A stretch of DNA of 35,617 nt from Pelagibacterales bacterium SAG-MED20 (GCA_014653975.1 JACWDR010000005.1:1-35617); one strand, 5' to 3'; counted from the first letter of the stretch, positions 15,634 to 24,138 are shown. Notes: generated from the letters alone by a model not told the origin. A program made the numbers and translations.

Positions 15634-16596
15634 ATGAAAATAATTAAAAGTATACTTGTTGCCGGATTAATTTCTATATTTGCAACTTTTTCAACATTTG
15701 CTGAAAAAGTTAAAATAGGAGATCCAGGTTGGACAGGTGCAACAGCTATTGCAAATTTATTAGCAGCAGTTGTAACAGACAAAATGGGTGGTGAAGCAGA
15801 ACTTGTTCCTGGAAACAACACTGCAATCTATGGAGCAATTGATAGAAGTAAAGGTGAAATTGAAGTTCATCCTGATATTTGGTTGCCAAATCAACAAGCT
15901 TACACAAATGATTTAGTTCCTAAAGGAACTCTAAAATTAAGTAGTAAACCATATGAAGGAAATCAAGGATATTGTGTTTCACAGCAGTTTGCAAAAAAAA
16001 TGAATATCACTGCAATTGAAGATTTAGGAAGACCAGAAGTTGTTAAAGCAATGGATAGCGATGGTAATGGTAAAGGTGAGTTCTGGATTGGAGCAGATGG
16101 TTGGGCATCTGCGAATGTAAACCAAGTTAAATTAAGAGACTATGGTTTATATGATGCTGGTATTGAACCAATAAGAGCAGCTGAAGCTGTTAAAAATGCA
16201 AGAGTTCTTGACTCAATTAAAAAAGGTGAAGGTTATGCATTTTATTGTTATAAACCACATGCAATTTGGGGTATGGCCGATGTAGTTATGTTGGAAGAAC
16301 CAAAATTTGATCCAGCTAAATACAAAATGGTACAACCAAAAGAGGATGCTGATTGGTACAAAAAATCTTATGTTGCTTCAAAAGATGCGCTTAAACAAAT
16401 TCAAATAGGTTGGGGAACCTCTTTAGAGAGTAAATCACCAGCTATCGTTGAATTTTTTAAGAACTTTCAATTAACAGCAGACGATGTTTCTGCTATGGCA
16501 TATGCTATTTCGGTTGAAAAAAAACAACCAGCCGATGTAGCAAGAGCTTGGATGGATGCTAACAAATCAACTGTTGATGGTTGGTTAGGTCTTTAA
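15634..16596 (+). CDS. proX: Glycine betaine/proline-type ABC transporter substrate-binding protein
   Basis: Periplasmic binding protein of 320 residues with a clear signal peptide (residues 1-23, core VAGLISIFATFSTFA, cleavage before EKV). The mature N terminus IGDPGWTGATAIANL and the following VHPDIWLPNQ fit the OpuAC/ProX family, whose aromatic cage binds quaternary ammonium compounds; tryptophans at GWTG, DIW and GWAS could contribute. Ligands in SAR11 could be glycine betaine, proline, TMAO or DMSP, and the sequence does not settle which. It heads an operon with its ATPase and permease. A hairpin follows the stop codon, a common arrangement that keeps the binding protein in excess of the membrane parts. 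Confidence 0.92.
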   Translation: MKIIKSILVAGLISIFATFSTFAEKVKIGDPGWTGATAIANLLAAVVTDKMGGEAELVPGNNTAIYGAIDRSKGEIEVHPDIWLPNQQAYTNDLVPKGTLKLSSKPYEGNQGYCVSQQFAKKMNITAIEDLGRPEVVKAMDSDGNGKGEFWIGADGWASANVNQVKLRDYGLYDAGIEPIRAAEAVKNARVLDSIKKGEGYAFYCYKPHAIWGMADVVMLEEPKFDPAKYKMVQPKEDADWYKKSYVASKDALKQIQIGWGTSLESKSPAIVEFFKNFQLTADDVSAMAYAISVEKKQPADVARAWMDANKSTVDGWLGL

Positions 16597-16612
16597 TCTA
16601 AATAAATTATTT

Positions 16613-16641
16613 ATACCCGGCAATATAAAGTTGCTGGGTAT
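16613..16641 (+). terminator. Hairpin between binding-protein and ATPase genes
   Basis: ATACCCGGCAA (16613-16623) pairs with TTGCTGGGTAT (16631-16641) with one G-T wobble, around a 7-base loop. A short T-rich stretch (ATTTT) follows. It probably acts as a partial terminator or RNA-stabilising element after the highly expressed binding-protein gene, allowing some read-through into the ATPase. Confidence 0.6.
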
Positions 16642-16667
16642 ATTTTCCTGTAATAAAAGAGATTTAA

Positions 16668-17729
16668 ATGGATTCGTCTGAATCAGCTATTAAAATTGAA
16701 AATGTTTGGAAAGTATTTGGTAATACTTCTAGTGAAGCATTAGATGCAATTCAAAATCAAAAAATTTCAAAAACTGAAGCCTTAGAAAAATATAATTCAG
16801 TTATTGGTGTTTCAGATGTTTCTTTTGATGTTAAGCAGGGAGAAATATTTTGTGTAATGGGTCTTTCTGGTAGTGGGAAATCAACTTTAGTAAGACATAT
16901 TAATAGATTATTAGAACCAACTTCTGGAAAGATTTTGATTAACAATCAAGATGTAATGAAACTTGATAGAGAAAATTTACAAGAATTAAGAAATAAAAAA
17001 ATAGGTATGGTTTTTCAAAACTTTGCTTTAATGCCTCATAGATCTGTTTTAGATAATATTGCTATGCCACTTGAAATAAGAGGTGTAAGTAAAAATAACC
17101 GATTAGATGCAGCAAATAAAATTTTAGATATAGTTGAACTACAAGGTTGGGGTAATAAATTCGCACACGAATTATCTGGTGGTATGCAACAAAGAGTTGG
17201 ACTTGCAAGAGCACTTGCAGCAGACCCAGAATTTTTATTAATGGACGAACCTTTTAGCGCTCTAGATCCTTTGATTAGAAGACAATTACAATCAGAGTTT
17301 ATCAAACTTTCAAAACAAATGAAAAAGACTACTGTTTTTATTACTCATGATCTTGATGAAGCTGTAAGAGTAGGTCATCGAATTGCTATTATGAGGGATG
17401 GTAAGGTAATTCAAGTAGGGACACCTGAAGAAATTGTAGTTAGTCCGGCGGACAATTATGTTGCTGATTTTGTAAAAGGAATTTCTAGATTAAAAGTAGT
17501 TCAGGCCAAATCAATTATGCAATCAGTTGAAATTTTTGAAAATAAGAATGGTAAATTATCTAATGATTTAGAGGCAGTAAATGAACATGATTTATTAAGT
17601 AAACTTATTGAAACTTCTGCATCAAAAGATAAACCAATAATAGTCAATGATAGCCAAAATCAAACTGTTGGCGTTGTCTCCCAATCTGATCTTTTAAAAG
17701 CTGTTATCGAGGGTGGTGATGGAGAATAA
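16668..17729 (+). CDS. proV: Glycine betaine/proline-type ABC transporter ATPase
   Basis: ATP-binding subunit of 353 residues. The motifs are Walker A GLSGSGKST (residues 65-73), Q-loop VFQNFALMPH, signature LSGGMQQR, Walker B FLLMDEP and H-loop ITHD. The long N-terminal insertion before strand 2 (residues 20-48) is typical of the ProV/OpuAA branch. The C-terminal 80 residues are a degenerate CBS region in which only the last motif, QTVGVVSQSDLLKAV, is clear. In OpuA the CBS pair senses ionic strength, so sensing may be altered here. It overlaps the permease gene by 11 bases. It couples ATP hydrolysis to uptake of the ligand bound by the upstream periplasmic protein. Confidence 0.93.
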   Translation: MDSSESAIKIENVWKVFGNTSSEALDAIQNQKISKTEALEKYNSVIGVSDVSFDVKQGEIFCVMGLSGSGKSTLVRHINRLLEPTSGKILINNQDVMKLDRENLQELRNKKIGMVFQNFALMPHRSVLDNIAMPLEIRGVSKNNRLDAANKILDIVELQGWGNKFAHELSGGMQQRVGLARALAADPEFLLMDEPFSALDPLIRRQLQSEFIKLSKQMKKTTVFITHDLDEAVRVGHRIAIMRDGKVIQVGTPEEIVVSPADNYVADFVKGISRLKVVQAKSIMQSVEIFENKNGKLSNDLEAVNEHDLLSKLIETSASKDKPIIVNDSQNQTVGVVSQSDLLKAVIEGGDGE

Positions 17730-19224
17730 ACAAATTAACAATCCATCAAGATCAGAACTAATAACAGATTTCGTTAAAACAAATCCTCATTATTATATTG
17801 ATAAATTTCAACAAATTGGAAGCAAACCTACATTTTCTTTTTCATTTAATGTTTATGCAGCAATTCTAGGACCAATTTGGTTTGGAATGAGAAATATTTG
17901 GAACTGGGCCTTAACTTTTTTAATTATAGAAACTTTTTCTGTTGTTCAAATAATAAGAGGGTTATTTGGAAATATTACGGCTGATGCTATTCAAAAAATT
18001 GAACAAGTCCAATCAACTATTACTTTTAGAAATAAACAACTAGAAGCAGCTATAATAAATAATCCAGATAAAGTGGATGTTTACAAAAGAAACATCAAAT
18101 CATTAGAAGATGCTATGCAAGGTTATATTAATGAAGTTGATAGAATTGAAGCCTCTGCAATTTGGATCACAATTTTTGGAATAATTTTATTAATTTCAAT
18201 TAAGACTGTACAGGGAGTTCTTGCAAATTCTAAATTAGAAAAGAGGTATTCAGAGTGGTTGTCAGATAAATCAATAAGCCCGGGGATGCAAACTAAGAAT
18301 TATATTTTAAGCGTTACCTTTACTTCAGTAATTATGTTTTTTTCTGTAGTTCATTATAGTTTCCCTGGTTTAATTGTAATAATGAATGAATTTCCAACTC
18401 ATCCAGATATCAGATTAACATCTATAGCCTGGGTAGAAAAAATATTTAATTATGCTGTAATTAAAGGAGATGCTTTATTTACTGCAATAACAATTGGTAT
18501 AAGATCTGTTTTAGATTTCTTAGAACTATTATTCGTTAAAACTCCATGGATAGTTATTATAACTGCAATTGTAACTTTAACTGGTTTGTCAGCAGGGCCA
18601 AGAGCTGCAATTTATTCTACTGGTTTTTTATGTTATATGGGTTTTTTAGGTTTTTGGGTAAAAGCAATGACAACACTTGCTTTGTTGGGGACTGCAGCAA
18701 TTTTAAGTATTGTAATTGGAATTCCATTAGGAATTTATTGTGCAAGACGTCAGAGATTTTATTCAATGATAAGACCAATAATGGATTTCATGCAAACAAT
18801 GCCAGCTTTTGTATTCATGATACCAGTTATTGCATTCTTTGGTACAGGAAAGGTTGCTGCAGTTATAATAACAATGATATTTGGTGGTACACCAGTAGTA
18901 AGACTTACAGTTTTGGGGTTAAGAGGAGTTCCTGAAACAATTAGGGAAGCTGCAATAGCTTATGGTGCATCAAAATGGTATCTCCTTAGAAAAGTAGACT
19001 TACCTTTGGCGACACCCTCAATTTTAGCAGGTGTAAATCAAACAGTAATGTTAAGTTTAGCTATGGTAGTTGTTGCATCTTTAATTGGTGCAAAAGGATT
19101 GGGTCAAGATGTTCTGGAAGCTTTACAATATGCAAATGTAGGACAAGGAATTCTTGCTGGTGTAGCAATACTATTTGTTGCTTTAATTCTTGATAGAGTT
19201 GTTCAGGGTAAGAAAAGAGTTTAA
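17719..19224 (+). CDS. proW: Glycine betaine/proline-type ABC permease with long N-terminal extension
   Basis: Permease of 501 residues. The final third is a standard binding-protein-dependent transport domain, with the EAA-type loop VPETIREAAIAYGASKWYLL and the helices around TMPAFVFMIPVIAFFGTGK and LAMVVVASLIGAKGLGQ. The first 250 residues are unusual. A segment FSFNVYAAILGPIWFGMRNIW resembles the DUF2628 membrane motif, followed by a helix, a charged stretch likely to be coiled (residues 90-140), and further helices. E. coli ProW is about 150 residues shorter. The ATG at 17719 is preferred over the GTG codons at 17713 and 17716, though the choice affects two residues only. It overlaps the ATPase gene. 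Confidence 0.9.
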   Translation: MENKQINNPSRSELITDFVKTNPHYYIDKFQQIGSKPTFSFSFNVYAAILGPIWFGMRNIWNWALTFLIIETFSVVQIIRGLFGNITADAIQKIEQVQSTITFRNKQLEAAIINNPDKVDVYKRNIKSLEDAMQGYINEVDRIEASAIWITIFGIILLISIKTVQGVLANSKLEKRYSEWLSDKSISPGMQTKNYILSVTFTSVIMFFSVVHYSFPGLIVIMNEFPTHPDIRLTSIAWVEKIFNYAVIKGDALFTAITIGIRSVLDFLELLFVKTPWIVIITAIVTLTGLSAGPRAAIYSTGFLCYMGFLGFWVKAMTTLALLGTAAILSIVIGIPLGIYCARRQRFYSMIRPIMDFMQTMPAFVFMIPVIAFFGTGKVAAVIITMIFGGTPVVRLTVLGLRGVPETIREAAIAYGASKWYLLRKVDLPLATPSILAGVNQTVMLSLAMVVVASLIGAKGLGQDVLEALQYANVGQGILAGVAILFVALILDRVVQGKKRV

Positions 19225-19232
19225 CAAACTTA

Positions 19233-19850
19233 ATGGATTATTTATTATTAGGTTTTTTAACAGGTCTTAGTCTAATCTTAGCTATTGGTGCACAAAATAT
19301 ATTTGTAATAGAACAAGGTTTAAAAAAACAATATATTTTATTAGTTTGTCTTATTTGCTCTATATCAGATTTAATATTAATTTTTCTAGGTATTTTTTTA
19401 TTCCAATATCTAGGCAACTTTTTTAATTCATCAATCGAGCTAATTTTAAATATTTTTTTATTTATATTCTTGTCTCATTTTGTTTATGGTAAAATTTCTA
19501 TTCAAAAGAATAAAATTTTTCTTAATAAAAATTTTAAAAAAATTTCTATATCAAGAATAATAACTAAAACTCTCGCTTTTACCTACTTAAATCCACATGT
19601 TTATTCTGATACAGTATTTTTTCTAGGTAATTTTTCTAAAAACTTTTTAACAATTGATAAATATTATTTTGGAATAGGAGCTTCAATAGCATCATTTTTA
19701 TTTTTTTTTTTAATTGGGTATTTATCAAAATTATTATCTAAGTATCTTCAAAATGATAAGATCTGGAATAAAATAAATTTATTTATAATAATATTTATGA
19801 GTATTATTGCCTTTTATGTTTTTATTGAAATTTTAACATTTGTATCATAA
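19233..19850 (+). CDS. LysE/ArgO-family amino-acid exporter
   Basis: A 205-residue, six-helix membrane protein of the LysE family, which exports basic amino acids or related solutes. The family's N-terminal motif appears as AIGAQNIFVIEQGLKK and the central motif as FTYLNPHVYSDTVFFLGN, which match E. coli ArgO and Corynebacterium LysE (GAQNAFVL, LNPHVYLDT). It begins eight bases after the permease gene and lacks a strong ribosome site, so it may be translated from the same transcript. Export of an amino acid next to a compatible-solute importer may balance osmotic or nitrogen load. The exported substrate is not known. Confidence 0.9.
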   Translation: MDYLLLGFLTGLSLILAIGAQNIFVIEQGLKKQYILLVCLICSISDLILIFLGIFLFQYLGNFFNSSIELILNIFLFIFLSHFVYGKISIQKNKIFLNKNFKKISISRIITKTLAFTYLNPHVYSDTVFFLGNFSKNFLTIDKYYFGIGASIASFLFFFLIGYLSKLLSKYLQNDKIWNKINLFIIIFMSIIAFYVFIEILTFVS

Positions 19851-19864
19851 ATAATTTTTAAAAA

Positions 19865-20380
19865 ATGCTATCTAATAAAATAAAAGAACATTTAAATGAA
19901 TACATAAGCCGAGAAGTTTATGTTCAAGTTTCAGTAGCAAAGGGGAAAAATAAAATAACCACTAATGCTGCGATTAGTAAATATTTTGAAAGCAATCACT
20001 TTGCAGGTTTAGTTGAAGGTAAACCTTACAACACTTTTTTAGATGATCTTAAAGATAAGTGTTTAGGAAAATTAGCAAACTCTCCTATGAAAAATAGTAA
20101 AACTGATGATGAAATTATCATTGAACTTCAAAGTAAGCTTAATAATTTAAAAATTGAAGAATTAAATGATACTTACTGGGAAGTTGAGACAGGTGAATAT
20201 GTAACTGGAGCAGATATTAAAGAAATTGAATTAGAGAGAGATACTCTTATTAGGTTTTTAACTTCTAAGGATGAAGCATATGACACTATAAGTACTCTTT
20301 GCAAAAACTATGAAAAATTATGTAAAGAAAAATACCCAGAAGCTCCACTTCCATTGGAGATTTTAGAAAATAAAAAGTAG
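19865..20380 (+). CDS. Unrecognised soluble protein (171 residues)
   Basis: I do not recognise this protein. It is soluble, mainly helical and rich in Lys, Glu and Asn. It has no signal peptide or membrane segment. Residues 90-110 (EIIIELQSKLNNLKIEELND) and 120-150 could form coiled helices. A motif with TTNAAISKYFESNHFAGLVEGK near residues 32-53 is more compact and may be the folded core. It starts 15 bases after the exporter gene and ends eight bases before the end of the convergent tautomerase gene. The frame is solid by length and composition; nothing suggests a catalytic role. Confidence 0.72.
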   Translation: MLSNKIKEHLNEYISREVYVQVSVAKGKNKITTNAAISKYFESNHFAGLVEGKPYNTFLDDLKDKCLGKLANSPMKNSKTDDEIIIELQSKLNNLKIEELNDTYWEVETGEYVTGADIKEIELERDTLIRFLTSKDEAYDTISTLCKNYEKLCKEKYPEAPLPLEILENKK

Positions 20381-20388
20381 ACTTATAA

Positions 20389-20829
20389 TTAAGATTCTAA
20401 TGCTAAAAGCTTCTTTTTCAATTTAAATGATAAATTATTAAACCATTTACTTTCTCTACCAGACGCAGGAAGAACTTCACCATATTCAATCATTTGTGAA
20501 TTTGGTAAATCTAAAATATAGACCCATATTTGAGTTTTATCTAATTTGGATTTTTTAATTAATGCTTCTCTTAATTCTAGGATTAATCTTTTTTTTATTT
20601 TACTAGTTCTTCCAGCTCTTATTTGACCATATAAAAATATCTGTGGTTCCTTAACTTTTTTACCACCCATAAAATGGTCATTTTTTTTAGTTTTATTAAA
20701 AATAACTTGCGCAAAATAAGTGTTTGCCCCTGTAACATTACTGTGAATTTTTGTGATACTTTTTGCTATCTCATTCTTTTGTTTCACCTTTAAATTAAAA
20801 TTTGCATTTGTAACAGTATAAGTGGGCAT
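20389..20829 (-). CDS. Tautomerase-superfamily protein, cis-3-chloroacrylate dehalogenase-like
   Basis: A 146-residue protein of the tautomerase superfamily, which uses an N-terminal proline (Pro2 before Met removal) as catalytic base. All six residues known to be needed in cis-3-chloroacrylic acid dehalogenase are present at the same positions, counting the mature proline as 1: Pro1, His28, Arg70, Arg73, Tyr103 and Glu114. The surrounding stretches (AQVIFN, GQIRAGR, IWVYILDLPNSQMIEYGEVLP, WFNNLS) also follow that enzyme. Cg10062 from Corynebacterium has the same set but is mainly a hydratase of acetylenic acids, so dehalogenation should not be assumed. It stands alone, transcribed away from thiV, sharing about 50 bases with the riboswitch region. 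Confidence 0.9.
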   Translation of the reverse strand: MPTYTVTNANFNLKVKQKNEIAKSITKIHSNVTGANTYFAQVIFNKTKKNDHFMGGKKVKEPQIFLYGQIRAGRTSKIKKRLILELREALIKKSKLDKTQIWVYILDLPNSQMIEYGEVLPASGRESKWFNNLSFKLKKKLLALES

Positions 20830-20878
20830 AAGTTTAAAATTTTACTATGATAAAATATAATTTTCAATTATATTAACT

Positions 20879-20945
20879 TACAGGGGTGTCGTAACTGACT
20901 GAGATTAAACCCTAATAACCTGTCCGGTAATTCAGAAAGGGAAAA
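20879..20945 (+). promoter_or_regulatory. TPP riboswitch (THI element)
   Basis: The conserved thiamin-pyrophosphate aptamer elements occur in order: GGGGTG, then CTGAGAT, AAACCC, AACCTG, a short GGTAATTCAG arm and AAAGGGAA. Its helix arms are short but the pyrimidine- and pyrophosphate-binding consensus bases are present. The final AAAGGGAA is both the closing aptamer strand and the only Shine-Dalgarno-like site before the ATG at 20948. Ligand binding would therefore hide the ribosome site, a translational off-switch. It controls thiV. Confidence 0.88.
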
Positions 20946-20947
20946 TA

Positions 20948-22396
20948 ATGGATAAAACATACTTTATAAGTCAATCAACATCATTAACACTTGTCGTAAC
21001 AATAAGCTTAACCTTTACAATTATAGGATTAATTTATTCTAAAAAATATCAAGGGATTAATAATTATTTAACAGCCAACAGAAATATTGGATTCTTTTCT
21101 TTAACTACAAGCTTAGTTGCTTCTGCTCTTGGTGCGTGGATTTTATTTGGGCCTGCATCTGCAGCTACATGGGGTGGGATAGGCGCTGTTATAGGTTATG
21201 CACTTGGTACTGCCTTTCCAATGATATTTTTAATTTCACTTGGAAAAAAAATAAGAAATGAGTTTTCCAAAGGATCAACTCTAATTGAGTTTTTAAGAAT
21301 AAGATTTGGTAAAAGTTTATTTAAACTCATTTTACTAATGACAGTATTTTATATGTTTGTCTTTTTATGTGCAGAAGTTACTGCTGTTGCAATATTAATA
21401 AACTATATTTCAGGAACTGAACTTTGGATCACATCTTCGATTACATTAATCGCAACACTTACCTATACTTTATATGGGGGACTTAGAGCTTCAATTTTTA
21501 CAGATAATATTCAAATGATTGGAATTGTAGCTTTACTATTAATTTCAGTTTTTTATGTAACATCATTTACAGGTGATCAGTTTACTTTTTCATTTATTAA
21601 AAACAAAAATCCTCATTTATTAAGCGCTACCTACATTCCAAATTATACAGCAGGATTAACTTTTTTTATTGCAGTTGCAGCAACCAATCTCTTTCATCAA
21701 GGAAATTGGCAAAGAGTTTATGCTGCTAAAAATAATGACGTTTTAAAGAAAAGTTTAATTGTTTCATTTATTATAATTGTTCCGATTGTCTTTTTTATGG
21801 GTTTTAGTGGTTTAGTTGCGATATCTGCTGATCCAAAAGTCGTCCCTGATCTTGGTTTCTTCTCTCTATTATTAAGTGGGCAGAAAGAATTTTTATCATT
21901 GATAATTGTGACTTTTGGTGTGTCTTTAACAATTAGTACGATAGATACCTTAGTTAATGCTATATCAAGTTTAATAGTAGTTGATGGTAAAGCTACTTTA
22001 AATTTAGAAAAGAAAACTAATTACTTAACTCTTTCAAAATATTTTACAGTAATACTATCTATTGTGACTTTTGTAATTGCTTCAAAAGGATTTAGTGTTT
22101 TATACTTGTTTTTATTAGCTGATCTATTTTGTTGTGCGTTTGTCCTAACTATTTTTTATAGCTTTTATAACAAGAAGTTGAATGAAAAAACGGCATATAT
22201 CTCAATCATTATTGGTTTAATCGGTGGGTTTCTTTTATTCCCAGCTCCTGATTTTTCAAAGAGCTTACTAGTAGGTATAATTTTACCACCAGATACTTTT
22301 CCAGCTTTTGTGTCCCAATCATTGTTGTTTTTATCTTTTATTGTCGCAACATTTTTACCAATGGTATTCTGGAAAATAACAGGATCTAAAAAATAG
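20948..22396 (+). CDS. thiV: Sodium:solute symporter, ThiV (thiamin-precursor HMP transporter)
   Basis: Membrane transporter of 482 residues in the sodium:solute symporter family, with about 13 helices. The family's core is visible as GAWILFGPASAATWGG in helix 2-3, LTYTLYGGLRASIFTDNIQM and the FGVSLTISTIDTLVNA helix. SAR11 cells need the pyrimidine precursor of thiamin, 4-amino-5-hydroxymethyl-2-methylpyrimidine (HMP), and the SSS protein behind a TPP riboswitch in Pelagibacter has been proposed as its importer. The riboswitch directly upstream here is the main support for this identity. Uptake would shut down when thiamin pyrophosphate is plentiful. No thiamin biosynthesis gene lies beside it. 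Family certain, substrate inferred from the riboswitch and published SAR11 work. Confidence 0.88.
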   Translation: MDKTYFISQSTSLTLVVTISLTFTIIGLIYSKKYQGINNYLTANRNIGFFSLTTSLVASALGAWILFGPASAATWGGIGAVIGYALGTAFPMIFLISLGKKIRNEFSKGSTLIEFLRIRFGKSLFKLILLMTVFYMFVFLCAEVTAVAILINYISGTELWITSSITLIATLTYTLYGGLRASIFTDNIQMIGIVALLLISVFYVTSFTGDQFTFSFIKNKNPHLLSATYIPNYTAGLTFFIAVAATNLFHQGNWQRVYAAKNNDVLKKSLIVSFIIIVPIVFFMGFSGLVAISADPKVVPDLGFFSLLLSGQKEFLSLIIVTFGVSLTISTIDTLVNAISSLIVVDGKATLNLEKKTNYLTLSKYFTVILSIVTFVIASKGFSVLYLFLLADLFCCAFVLTIFYSFYNKKLNEKTAYISIIIGLIGGFLLFPAPDFSKSLLVGIILPPDTFPAFVSQSLLFLSFIVATFLPMVFWKITGSKK

Positions 22397-22412
22397 ATCT
22401 AATAATTTGTAA

Positions 22413-22440
22413 AAGGTGTATTAATAACTATATACATCTT
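22413..22440 (+). other. Hairpin upstream of the ABC-2 ATPase gene
   Basis: AAGGTGTAT (22413-22421) can pair with ATACATCTT (22432-22440) with one G-T wobble. The ATG of the ATPase follows five bases later and has no Shine-Dalgarno site. There is no T-run, so a leader structure is more likely than a terminator. Weak by itself. Confidence 0.35.
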
Positions 22441-22445
22441 AACAA

Positions 22446-23381
22446 ATGTCTGAAATTCAAATAACTATTAATGGTTTATCCAAAGTTTATGACAATGACT
22501 TTAAAGCTCTTAAGAATCTTAGCCTTAAAGTAAAACAAGGTGAAATCCTTGCAATGCTTGGACCTAATGGCGCAGGTAAAACAAGTTTAATTAGTATTAT
22601 TTGTGGAATCGTTAAACCTACTTCTGGAACAGTCACTGTTGATGGTTTTGATATTATAAAAGATTATCGTGAAACAAGATCAAGAATAGGTCTTGTGCCT
22701 CAAGAATTAAATTTAGAGTCTTTTGAAACTGTTTTTGATACTGTGTCTTATTCTAGAGGGTTGTATGGAAAATCACCAAAGCCAGAATACATTAAAAAAA
22801 TTTTAAAAGATTTAAGCTTGTGGGATAAAAAAGATCAAAGATTGAGGGAATTATCAGGTGGAATGAAGAGAAGAGTTTTAATTGCTAAAGCTTTGTCGCA
22901 TGAACCCAAAATACTATTTCTTGATGAACCAACAGCTGGAGTAGACGTTGAGCTAAGAAGAGATATGTGGATGGTTGTTGATGAACTTAGAAAAACTGGT
23001 GTAACTATTATCTTAACAACACATTACATTGAAGAGGCCGAAGCTATTGCTGACCGAGTAGCTGTGATTAATCAAGGTGAAATTATTGTTGTAGAAGATA
23101 AAAAAGAATTAATTAAGAAAATGGGTCATAAAAAACTAACAGTTGAACTACAGGATAAAATTATAAAAGTTCCAGATGGATTATCTAAATATAATTTGAA
23201 TATCGATGAAAATAATATGTCTTTAATTTATACTTATAATGTTCAAGCTGAAAAAACTGGTATTACTGATTTATTACAAGATTTAAAAGATACTGGTTTA
23301 AAGTTAAAAGATTTAAAAACTGAACAAAGTACTCTAGAAAAAATATTTGTTAATTTAGTAAAGGAAAATAATGAAGTTTAA
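22446..23381 (+). CDS. ABC-2 type exporter ATPase (YadG/DrrA-like)
   Basis: ATPase of 311 residues for an ABC-2 exporter. Walker A is GPNGAGKTS (39-47), the Q-loop is VPQELNL, the signature LSGGMKRR, Walker B ILFLDEP and the H-loop TTHY, followed by the YIEEAEAIADRV pattern typical of drug and polysaccharide exporters. The 80-residue C-terminal tail is similar in size to that of E. coli YadG. The gene overlaps the permease by 11 bases, so the two subunits are made in fixed ratio. Likely an inner-membrane exporter of an unknown lipid, drug or small molecule. The ATG has no clear ribosome site, and a hairpin lies just upstream. Confidence 0.92.
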   Translation: MSEIQITINGLSKVYDNDFKALKNLSLKVKQGEILAMLGPNGAGKTSLISIICGIVKPTSGTVTVDGFDIIKDYRETRSRIGLVPQELNLESFETVFDTVSYSRGLYGKSPKPEYIKKILKDLSLWDKKDQRLRELSGGMKRRVLIAKALSHEPKILFLDEPTAGVDVELRRDMWMVVDELRKTGVTIILTTHYIEEAEAIADRVAVINQGEIIVVEDKKELIKKMGHKKLTVELQDKIIKVPDGLSKYNLNIDENNMSLIYTYNVQAEKTGITDLLQDLKDTGLKLKDLKTEQSTLEKIFVNLVKENNEV

Positions 23382-24138
23382 TTATTATGGCTTTAAAGCT
23401 ATTTATGCTCATGAAATGAATAGGTTTTTAAGAACCATAGGTCAGTCTATTCTCTCACCTGTAATATCTACATCATTGTATTTTATTGTTTTTGGTTCAG
23501 TCATTGGAGGTTATATCGAAAAAATTGATGGTGTTAGCTATGGATCGTACATTGTGCCAGGTTTATTAATGTTAACATTATTAACTCAATCAATAAGTAA
23601 TACTTCGTTTGGAATATTTTTTCCAAAGTTTAATGGAACTATTAACGAGATTTTAGCAGCACCTATTTCAACGCTTGAAACTGTTTTAGCTTTTGTTGGA
23701 GCTGGAGCTACTAAAACACTAATTGTTGGTGCTGTAATTTTTGTTACAGCTTCATTTTTTGCTGATGTAACAGTTAAATATCCAATGTTAATGATATTTT
23801 TATTATTTTTAGTATCGTTTACATTTGCATTGTTTGGATTTTTAATTGGTGTTGTTAGCAAAAATTTTGAACAAATGTCCATAATTCCATCATTAGTGAT
23901 TACACCCATGGTTTTCTTAGGTGGAAGTTTGTATTCTTTAGATATGCTACCTTCAATCTGGCAAACAATATCTTATTTTAATCCTGTAGTTTATCTAATA
24001 GATGGATTGAGATTTTCATTTTATGGAGTTTCAGATTTTAATATTTGGATAAGTATTACTTCAATGGTATTTTTTTTAGTAATTTGTGTTATCATGGTTA
24101 CAATACTACTTAAAAAAGGTTACAATATTAAAAGTTAG
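23371..24138 (+). CDS. ABC-2 type exporter permease (YadH-like)
   Basis: Six-helix ABC-2 permease of 255 residues, the membrane half of the exporter encoded with the preceding ATPase. The N-terminal amphipathic region (YGFKAIYAHEMNRFLRT) enters the first helix, LSPVISTSLYFIVFGSVIGG. The conserved loop contains GTINEILAAPIS, and the final helices read TPMVFLGGSLYSLDMLP and FNPVVYLIDGLRFSFYG, which are the strongest family signatures (YadH, NodJ, DrrB). An AAAGGAAAATA ribosome site lies inside the end of the ATPase gene. The substrate is not deducible. Confidence 0.92.
   Translation: MKFNYYGFKAIYAHEMNRFLRTIGQSILSPVISTSLYFIVFGSVIGGYIEKIDGVSYGSYIVPGLLMLTLLTQSISNTSFGIFFPKFNGTINEILAAPISTLETVLAFVGAGATKTLIVGAVIFVTASFFADVTVKYPMLMIFLLFLVSFTFALFGFLIGVVSKNFEQMSIIPSLVITPMVFLGGSLYSLDMLPSIWQTISYFNPVVYLIDGLRFSFYGVSDFNIWISITSMVFFLVICVIMVTILLKKGYNIKS

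Noticed and set aside
18546..18935. A 129-codon plus-strand frame within the permease gene
   Set aside because: A shifted frame of the conserved ABC permease domain. The cysteine/asparagine-rich translation is typical of out-of-frame AT-rich coding DNA.
23586..23909. A 107-codon minus-strand frame opposite the ABC-2 permease
   Set aside because: Shadow of the permease, which has clear family motifs in the plus-strand frame.
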